From: Juglans regia
Taxonomy: Eukaryota > Streptophyta > Magnoliopsida > Fagales > Juglandaceae
NCBI RefSeq assembly: GCF_001411555.2
Contig: NC_049903.1
Coordinates: 14,799,234-14,863,233 of the forward strand
Reading direction: 5' to 3'
Length of the DNA stretch: 64,000 nt
Part shown: positions 33,748 to 45,418 of the stretch, in pieces
How positions within the stretch are numbered: the stretch's first letter is position 1
Layout of the letters: every line of letters starts with the position of its first letter
Made by a program: the position numbers and the translations under genes
The notes under the pieces: generated by a model
Seen by the model: the letters and a program-made list of their open reading frames with translations, nothing else
Database searches by the model: none
Told to the model about the DNA's origin: nothing

Positions 33748-34408
33748 CACAAAGGGATCCCATACATTGATGTGGCACACAGTGTGCCACGTGTCCATTT
33801 TCCATATCCCCTCATTTCCCCACTTTTCCTCTCTCTCCTCTTTCCCCCTTCAGCCGTGCGCCTCACCCGACTCGGTCTCCTAGCCGCAGTAGTGCTGCCG
33901 CTGCTCGTAGCCGACTACCACTAGCGGCCGTTCCCCTCACCGGTGACCTCCCGACCGGACCCAGCCCCCCACAGTGCAGCCCCTCTCCCTCTCCTCCTCC
34001 TGAAATTGAGCCCCTCTCACACGGCTTCTCCCTCTCGTCGTTGCCAGCGCCGCCGTTGCAGCCCAACTGCGCCACCACACCTCGCCCCTCGTTGGTGTAA
34101 GCCTCTCCCCCGGCCATCGGAGCCATTCTCTCTCTCTCCCTTCTGCCTCTCCCTTCTCCCCGAGTAGTGCCTCCCTCTCCCGACAACCTCCTTACCGGCA
34201 CTCCACACCGGTTGTGCCGCATGGACCTTTGACGTCTTCTATCCACCATGAGGTGGTCCCCAACCACCATGGCCGGCACGGGGAGCGAGCACGAGGAGAT
34301 GGCAGGGGGTAGGAATGGGGGAGGGGGAGAAAGGAAAAAGAAAAAAAAAATAGGAGAAGACGTGGCACATTGATAATGTGCCACATCAGTATGTGAGATT
34401 CTTTTGTG
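33748..34408. mobile_element. GC-rich element with about 40-bp inverted repeats
   Basis: The left end (cacaaagggatcccatac, then attgatgtggcacac) pairs with the right end read in reverse (cacaaaagaatctcacatac, then tgatgtggcacatt). Each end also has its own hairpin (gtggcacacagtgtgccac; gtggcacattgataatgtgccac). The interior of about 560 bases is GC-rich and pyrimidine/purine biased, with no recognisable protein. Long inverted ends suggest a Mutator-like non-autonomous element, but I could not identify the 9-bp duplication that would confirm it. Confidence 0.65.
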
Positions 34409-34489
34409 GAATCACTTTATGTCTATAGTGTTTTTCTTTGTTTTCTAGTGGCGCACTTGTCATTTAGGACTTAACTTACATTAATTTTA

Positions 34490-34708
34490 TCATTATTGGA
34501 AGGGTAATGACAAATGAACGTGTATGACCAGAGACTTAGAATTTTCAACATCTAATTGCCCGTAGTGCTTGTATGTTACAAGAAAAATTCTATTCATAAG
34601 CCTCATACACTACACACCACCCTTACGTACAGCCCAAGTCCATCCTTCCTATTCTCCATAAAACCTAATTATATAGGCTCCTCGATTTACAGGCCAAAGA
34701 GAGAGGAT
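34490..34708 (+). repeat. CRK upstream block X2, left part
   Basis: The block repeats ggaagggtaatgacaaatga, tgaccagagactt, ttttcaacatctaattgccc and ccatccttcctattctccat from X1. It stops at gagaggat (34701-34708), where the hAT 2 element is inserted, and resumes at 42445 with gagaggaa. Confidence 0.75.
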
Positions 34709-34919
34709 TATAGGGGTGAGAATCGGGCGGTCCGGACCGGAAAAACTGGCCAGACCAGCCAATTCGATCCGAACCGAACCGAACCGGGAATGGTTCTAGT
34801 CGGTCTCAGTCCGAATTTCATAGGACTGAATTCATTCGGTCTAAACCACAGTCCAGGGGTTTTTCGGACCAGACCGGACCGAACCGGATTGAATGAAAAT
34901 TAAAAAGAATAAAATAATT

Positions 34920-36250
34920 TATACATATTAATTATATAATTTTCATTTAACCAATTAACCTAATCCTATTAATAACTCACCATTAAGTAATTATTAACTA
35001 ATACTAATATTTATAATTTTATACTAATACTAATATTTATACTAATACAAGTATTATATTAATAGTCTAGACTCTACTTCTAGACTCTAATATGGTATAA
35101 AAAAAAAATACTAATAGTCTAATATAGACTAAGACTATAGTTATAGTTATACTAATATAGTTATAACTTATACTAAATCACTATAACTAATATTAGTATA
35201 TTACTAATATATAGCTATACTATATTACTAATAGTCTAATACTACTGCTATTATATGGTTATAACTTATACTAATCATGATTCATAATAACTAATCACTA
35301 TAAGTCTATAGTAGTAATGTATTATTATATAATATATAGTATTAGTATCACTATATCATTATAATATATATATATATATATACACACACACTATAAGTCT
35401 ATATGCAGTAGTAACAGTAACACTATAATAGTATAATATATAGTATTAGTATATATTAATATATTATGAGAGTTATAACATAATACAGTATATAATATTA
35501 GTAATAATTTAGTATCAATGTATTATTATATAATATATATTCCACGATTAGTATATATTAATAAATTATAAGAATTATAGTATAATATATGTATAATAGA
35601 CTAATAGTATAGTTAACTTAATATGTTACTATAAGTCTATAACTATATATAATATTAATATCACTATTAGTATAGTATATGGTATTACTATTATAGTATT
35701 ACTATTAGTAATTTAGTATTGGTATAGTCTATAGTTATTTAGTATAATATAAGTATTATATTATACTAACTATATAACTATTATAAGTTATAATAACTGT
35801 ACTCATATAAGAGTTATAGTATTAATAATTTAATAGCATATTATAAAAGTTATAGTATTATAGCATAATATATGTATAATAGTATAGTATTAATATCACT
35901 ATAAGTTATAAGTTATAACTATATATACCTAATAGGCTTATAGGCTAATACAATGATTTATTAATTATATTACAAATTTACATATACAAAATGTAAAAAC
36001 TTAAAAGTTTAATATATTGGAAAATTGAAAATTATCATAAATTTATAATACTTTAAATTTGAGTCATTAACATACTCTAAGTTAGTAACAAATTAGCAAT
36101 TAACATTTAACATCATAAATATAATTATCATTAATTATATTTTGAATGAGTTAATTAAATAATCCACATTAAACAGTTTATTTAATTTTAATTTTACTAA
36201 TTTAAATAATTATTTTAATTAATTTATGTGCCAAAAAGATAAAAGAATCA
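34920..36250. other. Very AT-rich stretch in hAT 2
   Basis: About 1.3 kb is composed almost wholly of A and T, with short recurring words (actaatagtc, ataagtctata, tataatatatag). No coding capacity or regular period is seen. It is probably slipped and diverged low-complexity DNA. Confidence 0.6.
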
Positions 36251-36360
36251 CAATAAAGTTACAAAACTGAAATGAGTGAAAACGTACACACATGTGACAT
36301 ATGACTTATGAGCTTCAATTACTACCAGAAATGGCGTCGTTTGGTACAAAATTAGACCCA

Positions 36361-36373
36361 AACGGCGCCGTTT
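36361..36373. repeat. Palindromic AACGGCGCCGTTT motif, hAT 2
   Basis: The motif is identical to 18418-18430 in hAT 1. A variant, aaacgacgccgtttt, follows at 36418-36432, and ggcgtcgttt occurs near 36333. The shared position upstream of both transposases suggests a regulatory or transposase-binding role, which is inference. Confidence 0.6.
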
Positions 36374-36626
36374 TAGTCAGTACAACCCAAAATTTTTTTT
36401 TTCAATTTAACGTCTCTAAAACGACGCCGTTTTGGACCCAAACGGAATCGTTTTAGGAAATAACCTATTGTGACTTTCGTCTTCCCCCCCACCCCCCCTG
36501 CGAAATCCATTTCCACTTTTCCCCAATTCCCCTCCCGCCGTCCCGCGAACCCTAAGTGCTGTGAATTGCGATGCCCCCTCCCTCTGTCTCCTTTATCGTA
36601 GCAGGCCCCGATTGATAGTGATTGGT

Positions 36627-36663
<37 letters not shown>

Positions 36664-38160
36664 GAACAGGTTTCCGTTTCCTTGTGATAAAAATGGTTTT
36701 GTTTTGCTCTAGGGAACATCTGCTTGGTTACTTGAGGTTGAGGACAGCTCCAATATTTATATATTTCATTAGGTATTATTTACTTGAGGTTGAGGACAAC
36801 CATGTTTGAACTTAATTTTTTTTTTCAAAGAAGAATATATTAGTGTGCGACATAGGATAACAGAAGTCAGTCCCAACAATCAAGCACGTTATTATCACTC
36901 AGTTATTGCACTCCAATGACATAAAAGCCATAATCCTAGTACTATATATGGCCTGGGAAGTTAATTTCTCTGTATTTGACAAGAAAAGGCACCAGACAGC
37001 AATTTCTTGTTGAATGCATGCCCTTGTATTTTTTTTGTTTTTTTGAAAAATTAGCTTCAATCATTTTATGGCTTGTCTTTCACTTTGGGTAGACTTTCTG
37101 TGCATGCCCAATTTTTCCCAAGAATTCTGAGAGAAAGAGCACATCTCTCTTTTAGTTGATAATTATATATACCATGTCATAGTTCATGATTTTTGTCAAA
37201 ACATTGAAACTATGCTACACATTAATACATTATACTATAAGAAAAACGTTTATTTCTTATCAGTTATTTATTACGAAAATGATTTTTTTTTTTAGAAATT
37301 AACAACATTGACTGATTCCTAGGTACTCCTGTACAAAATGCATTTGATTACATCAACATTAAACCTGTATTATGAAAAACTCAACGAGGTAATTTCTTAT
37401 ACTTAGAAGTGTCATTTTATTGGTTTATATATAGGAATTGTCTGATAATTTCTCGAGGAAAGCTCGGAAATAGATCATGAGTAGAGTTGGAAGATTGGCA
37501 TAGGGGATATTTGACCACAGTCAAATTCAAAGGTTTATAGGAATTGTATGAGTGTCTTGCTATGCTTTTATGCATATTGTTGGAAGACGGGAGATTGTTG
37601 AGCAAGAGTCAAAAGCGAATGAATAATGAGGAGGCCAAAAATCCTTTCTGGGGCGAGATATCACCCAGAGGAAAGATATCACTAGGAACACACTATTATA
37701 TATTATTTTTTATTTTTTATCTATTTTTTATTATCTTTTACTATTTACTATTTTATCATTATTATTATTTTATTATTTATAGAATATCTGATATTATTTT
37801 ATCATTAGTTCTTGAACTTTCTTTAATCAGTTCCTCTTCTGGCCGGTGTCTCCTATTTAGTCATCTTATCAGAGACCAATAGCAAGTTGCCAGGTAAGCC
37901 TTCCTCCATTCCCACTTTGGAGACGCATAGCAGGGGATCATGTTCAGTTCCTCCTTCCCGCTCGACTCTCTCTCTCATGCAGGTCGATCTCTCACGGGAA
38001 ATGCCTCCCGAAAACGCTCGAAGCTCTCTCTCTCTCTCTCTCTCTCCTTTGATCACTTACCGAACTGAAATCTCCCTAATCTCTCTCTCTCCTTCGATCT
38101 CTCACGAGATCCCAAAATCCCGAAATCGCTCGACTCTCTAGATCTCTCAGTTAGCTACCC

Positions 38161-38350
38161 ACCTTCATCATAACCAACATAACCAGGTGGAGTCCCGAGT
38201 CATGAAATTGCATGCTTCTCCATGTACTCACTCATATCGATTCTGACAAGAGCATTTTCTGTGTTAAAGAGATAACCAACTTAGCTTTTGCAAGCTCTGT
38301 TTTCCCCACACCAGTAGGGCCCATGAACATGAAACTTGCTATGGGTCTAA
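38161..38350 (-). pseudogene. ClpB/HSP101-type chaperone fragment (second ATPase domain)
   Basis: Read on the minus strand, the sequence encodes [19 protein letters not shown], which contains the Walker A motif (GPTGVGKT) of the second nucleotide-binding domain of Hsp100/ClpB disaggregases. After a one-base frame change it continues [25 protein letters not shown], a stop, then LGTPPGYVGYDEG, all in the order of ClpB proteins. Intact ClpB proteins are AAA+ hexamers that pull apart protein aggregates. Only about 60 codons are present, with a frameshift and a stop, so this is a relic. It lies inside hAT 2, opposite in strand to the transposase. The parent could be the cytosolic or an organellar ClpB. 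Confidence 0.88.
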
Positions 38351-38786
38351 ATTTGGTTTGTGGGAACATGAAAAGGTTCTCATGACACTTGGTTTCAGTC
38401 TAAATCTAGCCACACGTATCCCCTTTACAAAAAAGTCATATTTGTTTGGATAAACTTCATCCATTCTCTTCAAATGCAAATACCCAGCCGCAAATACCTA
38501 GATGTATAGAAGAATCATGCCTTGGCTGAAAGTTGGATATTGGGATAGGTTGAAATTAGGAGTAATTTCTTTTCGATTTTAATGGTTGTGATTGATATCT
38601 CGTGTTGCCATTATTTTTTTTTGAATTTTGGGTCTTTCCTTTTGAAGTGAGAGCAATTAGGATCAAAGATAGAATATGGAAAGGGAGAGAGAGAGGGGTA
38701 TGTAGCGTTGCGAGGTATATGGTGGATACGTGCTTACATTTCACAGTTGTTGAGACTCTAGGAGTTAATCGGGGCGAAAAAGAAAT

Positions 38787-38790
<4 letters not shown>

Positions 38791-38829
<39 letters not shown>
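38791..38829. repeat. (GA)n microsatellite
   Basis: This is an uninterrupted GA run of about 39 bases in hAT 2. Confidence 0.9.
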
Positions 38830-38833
<4 letters not shown>

Positions 38834-39218
38834 TGCACAAAGCAAGGGGGAAGAAGACCAACGAAGGAGAGATAGAGTGAGAAAAAAAGGGGGATCAAGA
38901 GATAGACAGAAAGAGAGTGAGAGAGCTTATTCTCTGTTTACGTGGTCTCAATTTTTACCATGATCTCCCTCACGTGGCAAGCTAGCATTGGTCTCCGATT
39001 TACACCGGTTATAGGAGACACCGGTTATAAGGTTTTCTCTTCTTTAATAGCTAATAAAATGCACACTGTCCATTGTTTATTGAACCTCCTTAACTATATA
39101 TCTTCTTTACTCTTCAAAGTGTTATTCATCATCTTTTTGCTTGTACATGAATTAATGTTTGTTTTCTAATTATTTTGTCATTTTCTCCTTTTTATAGATA
39201 GAGTTTTCTACAAATGAT

Positions 39219-41493
39219 GTGCAAAAGTCAACATCAAACATGCCCCCACCCCCATCCAATGTAAATGATCAATCAGTTGGTAGGTCACAAAGAGGTAGAG
39301 TTAGGTTTTTTCTTTGGATTTTACAAAAATACCAAAAGATGATCCAAGTAAACCTAGGGCTGCATATAATTATTGTGATGCTTTGTATGCATGTGATATG
39401 AAGACCAATGATACGAAAAACATGAAGTATCACATTGAGCATCAATGTAAGAAATATCCGTTTAAGAAGATGGATAAATCCTAGACGACTCTAGATTGGA
39501 AAGTGGAAGGAGGAAGTGGTAGTGTTAGTGGGGGACTTGTGTCTACTGCATTTAGTGTTGAGCCTTGTTAACAAGCCTTAGCAGAGATGATTATTATTGA
39601 TGAGTTGCCCTTTAGGCATGTTGAATGGGAGGGTTTCATGAGGTTTATGCTTGTGGTTTACCCTAAGTGGATATGGATTCTATCCCGTATGGCGGTTGTC
39701 AAGGATTGCTTTAATTTGTTTTTGAAGGAAAAACAAAAGTTGAGAAATGCTCTTCGAGGGCAGCGAGTTTCCCTCACCATGGATACATGGACATCTGTGC
39801 AAAACCTAAACTGTATGTGTCTCACAACATACTTTATTGATGATGATTGGAAGTTACACAAGAGGATTCTTTCCTTTTATTTGGTTGAAAATCACAAGAG
39901 TGATACCCTTGGTATGGGCATAAAGATGTGTTTGCATGATTGGGGGCGACCAAAAATACTTGCACTCACACTTGATAATACAAGTTCTAATAATAGGGTT
40001 GTTTCTTATTTGAAAAAAAAAACAAAGTATAGGAGAGTCACGATCTTGGAACATGAATTCTTGCATGTTCAATATTGTGCCCACATTTTAAACTTAATCG
40101 TTCGTGAGGGGTTAAAAGGGTATAATGGGTCTATTGCGAAGGTGAGGGGTGTTGTAAAGTATGTTAAATCCTCCCCTCAAAGATAGAGTACATTTCAGAA
40201 ATGTGTGGGGTTGGAAGAGATTCAATCTAAAAGTCAAGTTTGCCTAGATGTACCGACTAGGTGGAACTCTACCTATCTTATGTTGGAGAGGACTTCAAAA
40301 TTTAAAAGGGCTTTTGATCAGTTGAAGGAAGAAGATCCGTGTTTCCTTAGTAGTATTGGAGATGACGATGTCGATGATGAAAATGTGGACCATGTGGTGA
40401 ATGTGAGAAAGTCAAAGAAGTTAGGGCCTCCCAATGCATCCGATTGGGCAAAGGTACAGTTGTTTGTGAGGTTTCTTCAATTATTTCATGATGCAACTTT
40501 AAAATTCTCGGGGGGTGAATATGTAACTTGTAATGTTTTTTTTTCTAGGAGTTGGTTATTATTAAAGATGTCATTAATATGGAGTGTGAAGAACGAAACC
40601 CCGTGGTGGGATTAATGACCACAAATATGAAGAGGAAGTTTGACAAGTGTTGGGAGAACTTAGAAAATCAGAATCTGTTGCTCTATGTTGGTGTTCTTCT
40701 TGATCCTTGCTACAAGATGTGATATCTTGATTTTGAGTTGGGAAAAATGTATGCACATGAACAGGCAAAAAAAATTGATTTCAGTTGGAAGGTGAAAAAT
40801 GTATTTATCTGCATGTATGAGGCATACAGGGAAAATAAAGAAAGACATTTTCCTCAGCACACAAGTTCCCAACATGAATATATAGCTCCTTCAGCTGACA
40901 AGGTGGCGAGTAGAAAATCAAATTTGATGGCCGAATTTAAGCAATAGTTATAGTCTGAAGACAGTTTGGAAAGTAAGTCAGTGGTTGATAAATATTTAGC
41001 TGAAAGATGTGAGGATGAAGATGATAGTTTTGACCTTCTAATTTGGTGGAAGGTGAATTCAATTAGATATCGCGTACTTTCAAAGGTTGCACGCGATGTA
41101 CTTGCAATACTGGTATCTACTATGATCTCTGAATCTACATTTAGCACTGCGGGTCGTGTACTTGACCCTTTCCGAAGTAGTTTAAATCCAATGAGTGTTG
41201 AGGGTCTTATATGTGCACAAAACTGGCTTCATTTTTCTTCTACTCCAATAAGCCTTAGGACTTTAATGGATGAAGTGGAGGAATTTGAGAAGCAGCTGGA
41301 TATGAGTATGTAATATAATTACCTTTGATATCTTTTGTGGTTTATTTTGTTTTATCTTCTATATTATATAACTTTATTTAACTTGTTTTGTTTTAAATTT
41401 TGATGGATAGAACTTGTTGGGGACCCAAATTTTACTGATTCTGTGGAGGCGTCAAATTCAATGCCTACTTGCACTACACCCAATGTTAATTAA
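39219..41493 (+). pseudogene. hAT transposase of element 2, inactivated
   Basis: A BED zinc finger is recognisable at about 39300-39470 (AYNYCDALYACDMKTNDTKN, then KYHIEHQCKKYP). The catalytic region follows (SLTMDTWTSVQNLNCMCLTT, ALTLDNTSSN, CAHILNLIVREGLK, then VPTRWNSTYLML). The hATC domain is near 41025-41190 (DLLIWWKVNSIRYRVLSKVA, STMISESTFSTAGRVLDP). A short last exon at 41411-41493 joins in phase to a donor at 41306 and ends in TAA. Stops near 39483, 39568, 40183, 40720 and 40945 and a frameshift near 40545 inactivate it. It is related to the hAT 1 transposase but clearly diverged. Confidence 0.88.
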
Positions 41494-42444
41494 AGACTAA
41501 AGAGGTGAGAATATTGTTGGTAAGCTAGGCTCTGATGATCTCTTTATGTGGGTTATGATTTATTAACCTATCTATATTTGTTTAGTGGGGTGCATGTGGG
41601 GATGGGGTGGTTGGATTTTGCTGCTAAATGCAACTGCTAGCAATATTTAACCTTCTCTTTCACATGATATATATTTTGTGTTAATTTATTGGGTTTTCAT
41701 TTTCAATTGGGTTGGTTTAATCGTCTTGCGGTTGAGTTAATTAAAGTGTCATTCAGTTCTTCTTTCTTTTTCGGTAACCATTTTAGTAAAACATTCAGAG
41801 TCCAATAATCATTTCAGTAAAACATTCAGAGTCCAATAACCATTTCATTTTCAGGAGAAGAACTGGGAGCACCAAACTATGTTGTCCCATTTTTGTCACC
41901 AAATTCCACTGGGAAAGCTATATTATATAGTGTAAATTACACATCAGGAGGAGGAGTCATAAATGCAACTGGAAGAATATTTGTCAGCCCTTAGAAGTTT
42001 AGAAATTACCCATTATATGTTAAGTTATTAAGTTTTGGATTATAATTTGTAATTTGTAATAACTTTTGTGTTATTATTATTTTTTGGTTTTTCTAGTTTT
42101 TTTATATAGATTAGTTTTATTTTATCATTATATTTTTCAAGATCAAGTTTTTTTTAAGTAGTTTTAGCTAAAAAATGTACAAAATTTGAAGTGGGCCAAA
42201 AATAACTGAAATTGGGCAAAAAAAAAAAAAAAACCCAGATTTAGATAGGCTGAATGACCCATTTTGGGCATGTCCAGACCGAATGGACCGACTCTAGACT
42301 GGACCGGACCGAAATGGACTGGACCGGGCCGATCCTATACATTACTTGGTCCTGTCCAGGGTGGAAAATCCCTGGACCGAATAGGTCCAGTTCGGTCCAC
42401 AAAACCGCTAAAGACCGAACCAGACCGGACCGAGATCACCCCTA

Positions 42445-42536
42445 GAGAGGAACATAACAAGTTGAACAACGAAGATCATCTATTATTCAACGAAGAGAGA
42501 GGGGAAGAGAGAGGCATTCTTGATCAATAAATGATG
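42445..42536 (+). repeat. CRK upstream block X2, right part
   Basis: The sequence resumes from 34708 after hAT 2 and matches 13312-13404 of block X1 (acaagttgaaca, cgaagatcat, tattattcaacgaaga, gaggcattcttgatcaataa). As in X1, the CRK start region is truncated. The start codon itself has changed to ATC here. Confidence 0.75.
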
Positions 42537-42563
42537 ACAATTACTCTTAAAAAAAAAAAATTA

Positions 42564-42916
42564 GGCTGTGTTTGGATGTTGAGCTGACCTTAGCTAAGTT
42601 GAGTTCCTTATAAATAATAGTGAATTAAGTAGTAGAAGGAATTATGTGGAGACCATCTAAACTGATTTTAAAGTGTGTTAGGATGTTAAAATGAGTTTAA
42701 TATTTTTTACAGAAAATTAAAAGAATTTGTGGGTCTCATGTATAAATATGTTTTAAGTTGAAAAAACTTGTAAGTCTCATGTGTAAGAAAGTTATGAGTT
42801 GGAATTAATTTAATAATTTGAGAGTTGAGTATTTAAATGTTAAACTCAATTTAAAATTAGACTAAATTCAACTAAATTTTAATTGAATTTAGCTGGATTT
42901 GAAAGCAAACGTAGCC
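42564..42916. mobile_element. Tourist-like MITE, copy 3
   Basis: The 353-bp element begins ggctgtgtttggatgttgag; its right end reads ggctacgtttgctttc on the reverse strand. An exact TTA duplication flanks it (42561-42563 and 42917-42919), which supports the PIF/Harbinger group. Confidence 0.85.
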
Positions 42917-42919
42917 TTA

Positions 42920-43674
42920 CAAACACAGTCCTAACTGTCAAGCTACCTAACCTTCCTTAAATTTAGTTCAAATATTAAATATTTATAGGAGTCGGAGACG
43001 GTATTCCGAAGCCTTGCCAAACTGTGACTCCGGTTATTTTTCACCCTACAATTCCGATTTCTATTCCAAATTTTAAATTTTCTAATTCAGTCAAAATCGG
43101 AGCTCCCACCCCAAATTCAAATATGGACTTAGTGCACTGTATCCTAGAAAGTTCGCTTAGAAAATATCATCCATACAAGCACGACATAAAAGGTGTAGAC
43201 CTTTTCTACAGTAGACAGACGGTGCTTATGATTTTCGCATGACTGCTTGGAATTTTCAACATCGTGTACTTCGGGGCTTGAAATACTAAAGTCATGCAGA
43301 CACAGTTATACTTTTCTCATTCATCTTTCTCTAATCAAAGTTAGATTAAAAAAATAATCAGATATACGAGATGAGTAGATAAAGTAAAAGAGGATTGTCT
43401 TTGGTTTCAGAGAGGTTCGAAGGAGAAAATATTTTATGGTACTGAGAGCACCAGTACTCATCACCTCATTCGATATCTTTTAACGACACAAAGTACTTCA
43501 TCACTCATCTTATCTTGTTTCAGAATTTCAGCAAAGGTGTACAGATTTTTAGTACGTATATTTTTTTTCTTAAATAGATTTTTCGTATTCTTGGAAGCAA
43601 TTGAAATGCTCTTTCATCACGCAATACCACCGATACAGAAAAAAGGAAAAAAGAAACGTAAACGTACAAGTGCA
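42920..43674. other. Spacer before CRK-B
   Basis: No gene is seen. The short open frames here show no known domain. Confidence 0.45.
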
Positions 43675-44361
43675 TTGTTTATGAAGTTATTCCTCAATCA
43701 CGCCGATATGGGCTATAAACGCATTAATTGTTGATAAATAATTTGTGCATGTTCAGATGATAAACAAGTCTTTATAAAAAATAAATTTAATATTTAAAAA
43801 ATGGTCAAAAAACTATTTTTTTTTGTGAGACTAATTTTTTTTATAAAAGATCTGCATGAGACTTGTCTATCTGAAATTTATATATACCTAATATTACTCT
43901 TAATTATTCATCTCTATTATCAGATATTGGTGCTTTGAGGTACTTGAAATGTTTCAATTCACTGTACGTGTAGTGCTAGATTTTGAATGATTAATTGGAT
44001 CGCAAAGTCAATTCAAGATTGAAGATTCTATGGATATTATATTAATATGATCATCCTTAAATTATTTTTATTTTTTTAAAAAAATAAGATTAAAAGTTGA
44101 TGGCTAGCACCATTAATATATCACTAGATACATTATTAGTTGAAAGCGTAATGACAAATGAACGTGTATGACCAGAGACTTGGAATTTTCAACTTCTAAT
44201 TGCCCGCAGTGCTTGCATGTTACAGATACATGAGAAGCGATGCAAATTTCCAGATTGGTATCTTTAACATACAGCGCAAGTCCATCGTTCCTATTCTCCA
44301 TAAAACCTAATCATATTGGTTCCTTGATTTGCAGGCCGAAGAGAGAGGCACAACGAAGATC
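43675..44361 (+). repeat. CRK upstream block Y2: promoter and leader of CRK-B
   Basis: The block parallels Y1 (13790-14540) and, nearer the gene, X1 and X2. It contains the conserved leader ccttgatttgcaggcc at 44321-44336. It ends at the CRK-B ATG. Confidence 0.75.
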
Positions 44362-45386
44362 ATGTGTTATTCAAAACGACTTTTATTGCTCGGTATCCTT
44401 CTGATCTTACTTCCTGTTGCTCCCACGATGGCTCAGCCCAGATGCTCTCAAACTGGTAACTACACCAGCAATAGTACCTACAGAGCAAACCTCGTTGGCC
44501 TCCTGGCCTCCATGTCTTCCAACACGAAGATCGATTACGGATTTTACAATTTCACCGCCGGAGAAAATTCTGACAAAGTGAACGCGATTGCACTTTGTAG
44601 AGGAGACGTTACGCCGGATGTATGCCGTAGTTGTATCAATTCCACAAGTCAAGAACTCTTACAGTCTTGTCCCAACCAGAAGGAGGCAATCTATTGGTCC
44701 GGTGATCAATGTTATGTCCGATACTCAAACAGATCTATATTTGGCGTTATGGACCAGCAGCTTATTATTGCTGTTTATAACGTAGCAAACGCATCCGACA
44801 TAGAAGGGTTCAACAACGTGCTAAGACCCCTGCTAGATAGGCTAAGAAATACCGTTGTACTTGGAAATTCTACACGCAAGTTCGCTCTGGGAAGCGAGAA
44901 AGCCCCAAACTTCCAAACAATCTATTCACTTTTGCAGTGTACTCCTGATTTGACCTCGCTGAACTGCAACAACTGCCTGCTGCAGTTGGTTGGATAAATG
45001 TCACAATGTTGTAATGGAAAGCAGGGAGGAGTATACGCAGTACCAAGTTGTTATTTAAGGTATGAGACATACAGTTTCTATGACCCTGCAGCTGAGTCAC
45101 CACCTCCGTCGCCTCCGCCACCGCCTATAGCACAGCCAGTCCCCCCCCCCGCCCCCCCCACCACTACATGAACTGCTTCCACCCACACAAGGTACGCATG
45201 GTAAGCGACGATTCATTCTGTTTTGGTTCTACAACGTATATAAATCCTACTGTGCCAACGTTTTATCATTTCTTGACCGTAAATGGATTTTAAGAGAAGA
45301 ATATTACATATAAATTAGAATTTCGATCGGCGATTAGACAATTATTTTTTGCAATCGTAGGTAATAGGTGTATAGATATTTATATA

Positions 45387-45418
<32 letters not shown>

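Larger units (their letters stand above)
34709..42444 (+). mobile_element. hAT transposon 2 (7.7 kb) with a captured gene fragment
   Basis: The left end is tataggggtgagaatcgggc and the right end, read in reverse, taggggtgatctcggtccgg. The flanks gagaggat / gagaggaa give an 8-bp duplication with one change. Subterminal regions are packed with ggaccgg/ccggtcc motifs. Inside, in order: a very AT-rich stretch (34920-36250), a promoter-like region with AACGGCGCCGTTT motifs (36340-36450), a CT microsatellite (36629-36660), a ClpB-like fragment on the minus strand (38161-38350), a GA microsatellite (38791-38829) and a broken transposase (39219-41493). Confidence 0.85.

Noticed and set aside
33863..34384. 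173-codon minus-strand open frame
   Set aside because: It is low-complexity, biased sequence inside the GC-rich TIR element and matches no recognised domain.
37544..37882. 112-codon open frame in hAT 2
   Set aside because: It is dominated by T-rich low-complexity sequence and unlike any hAT protein.
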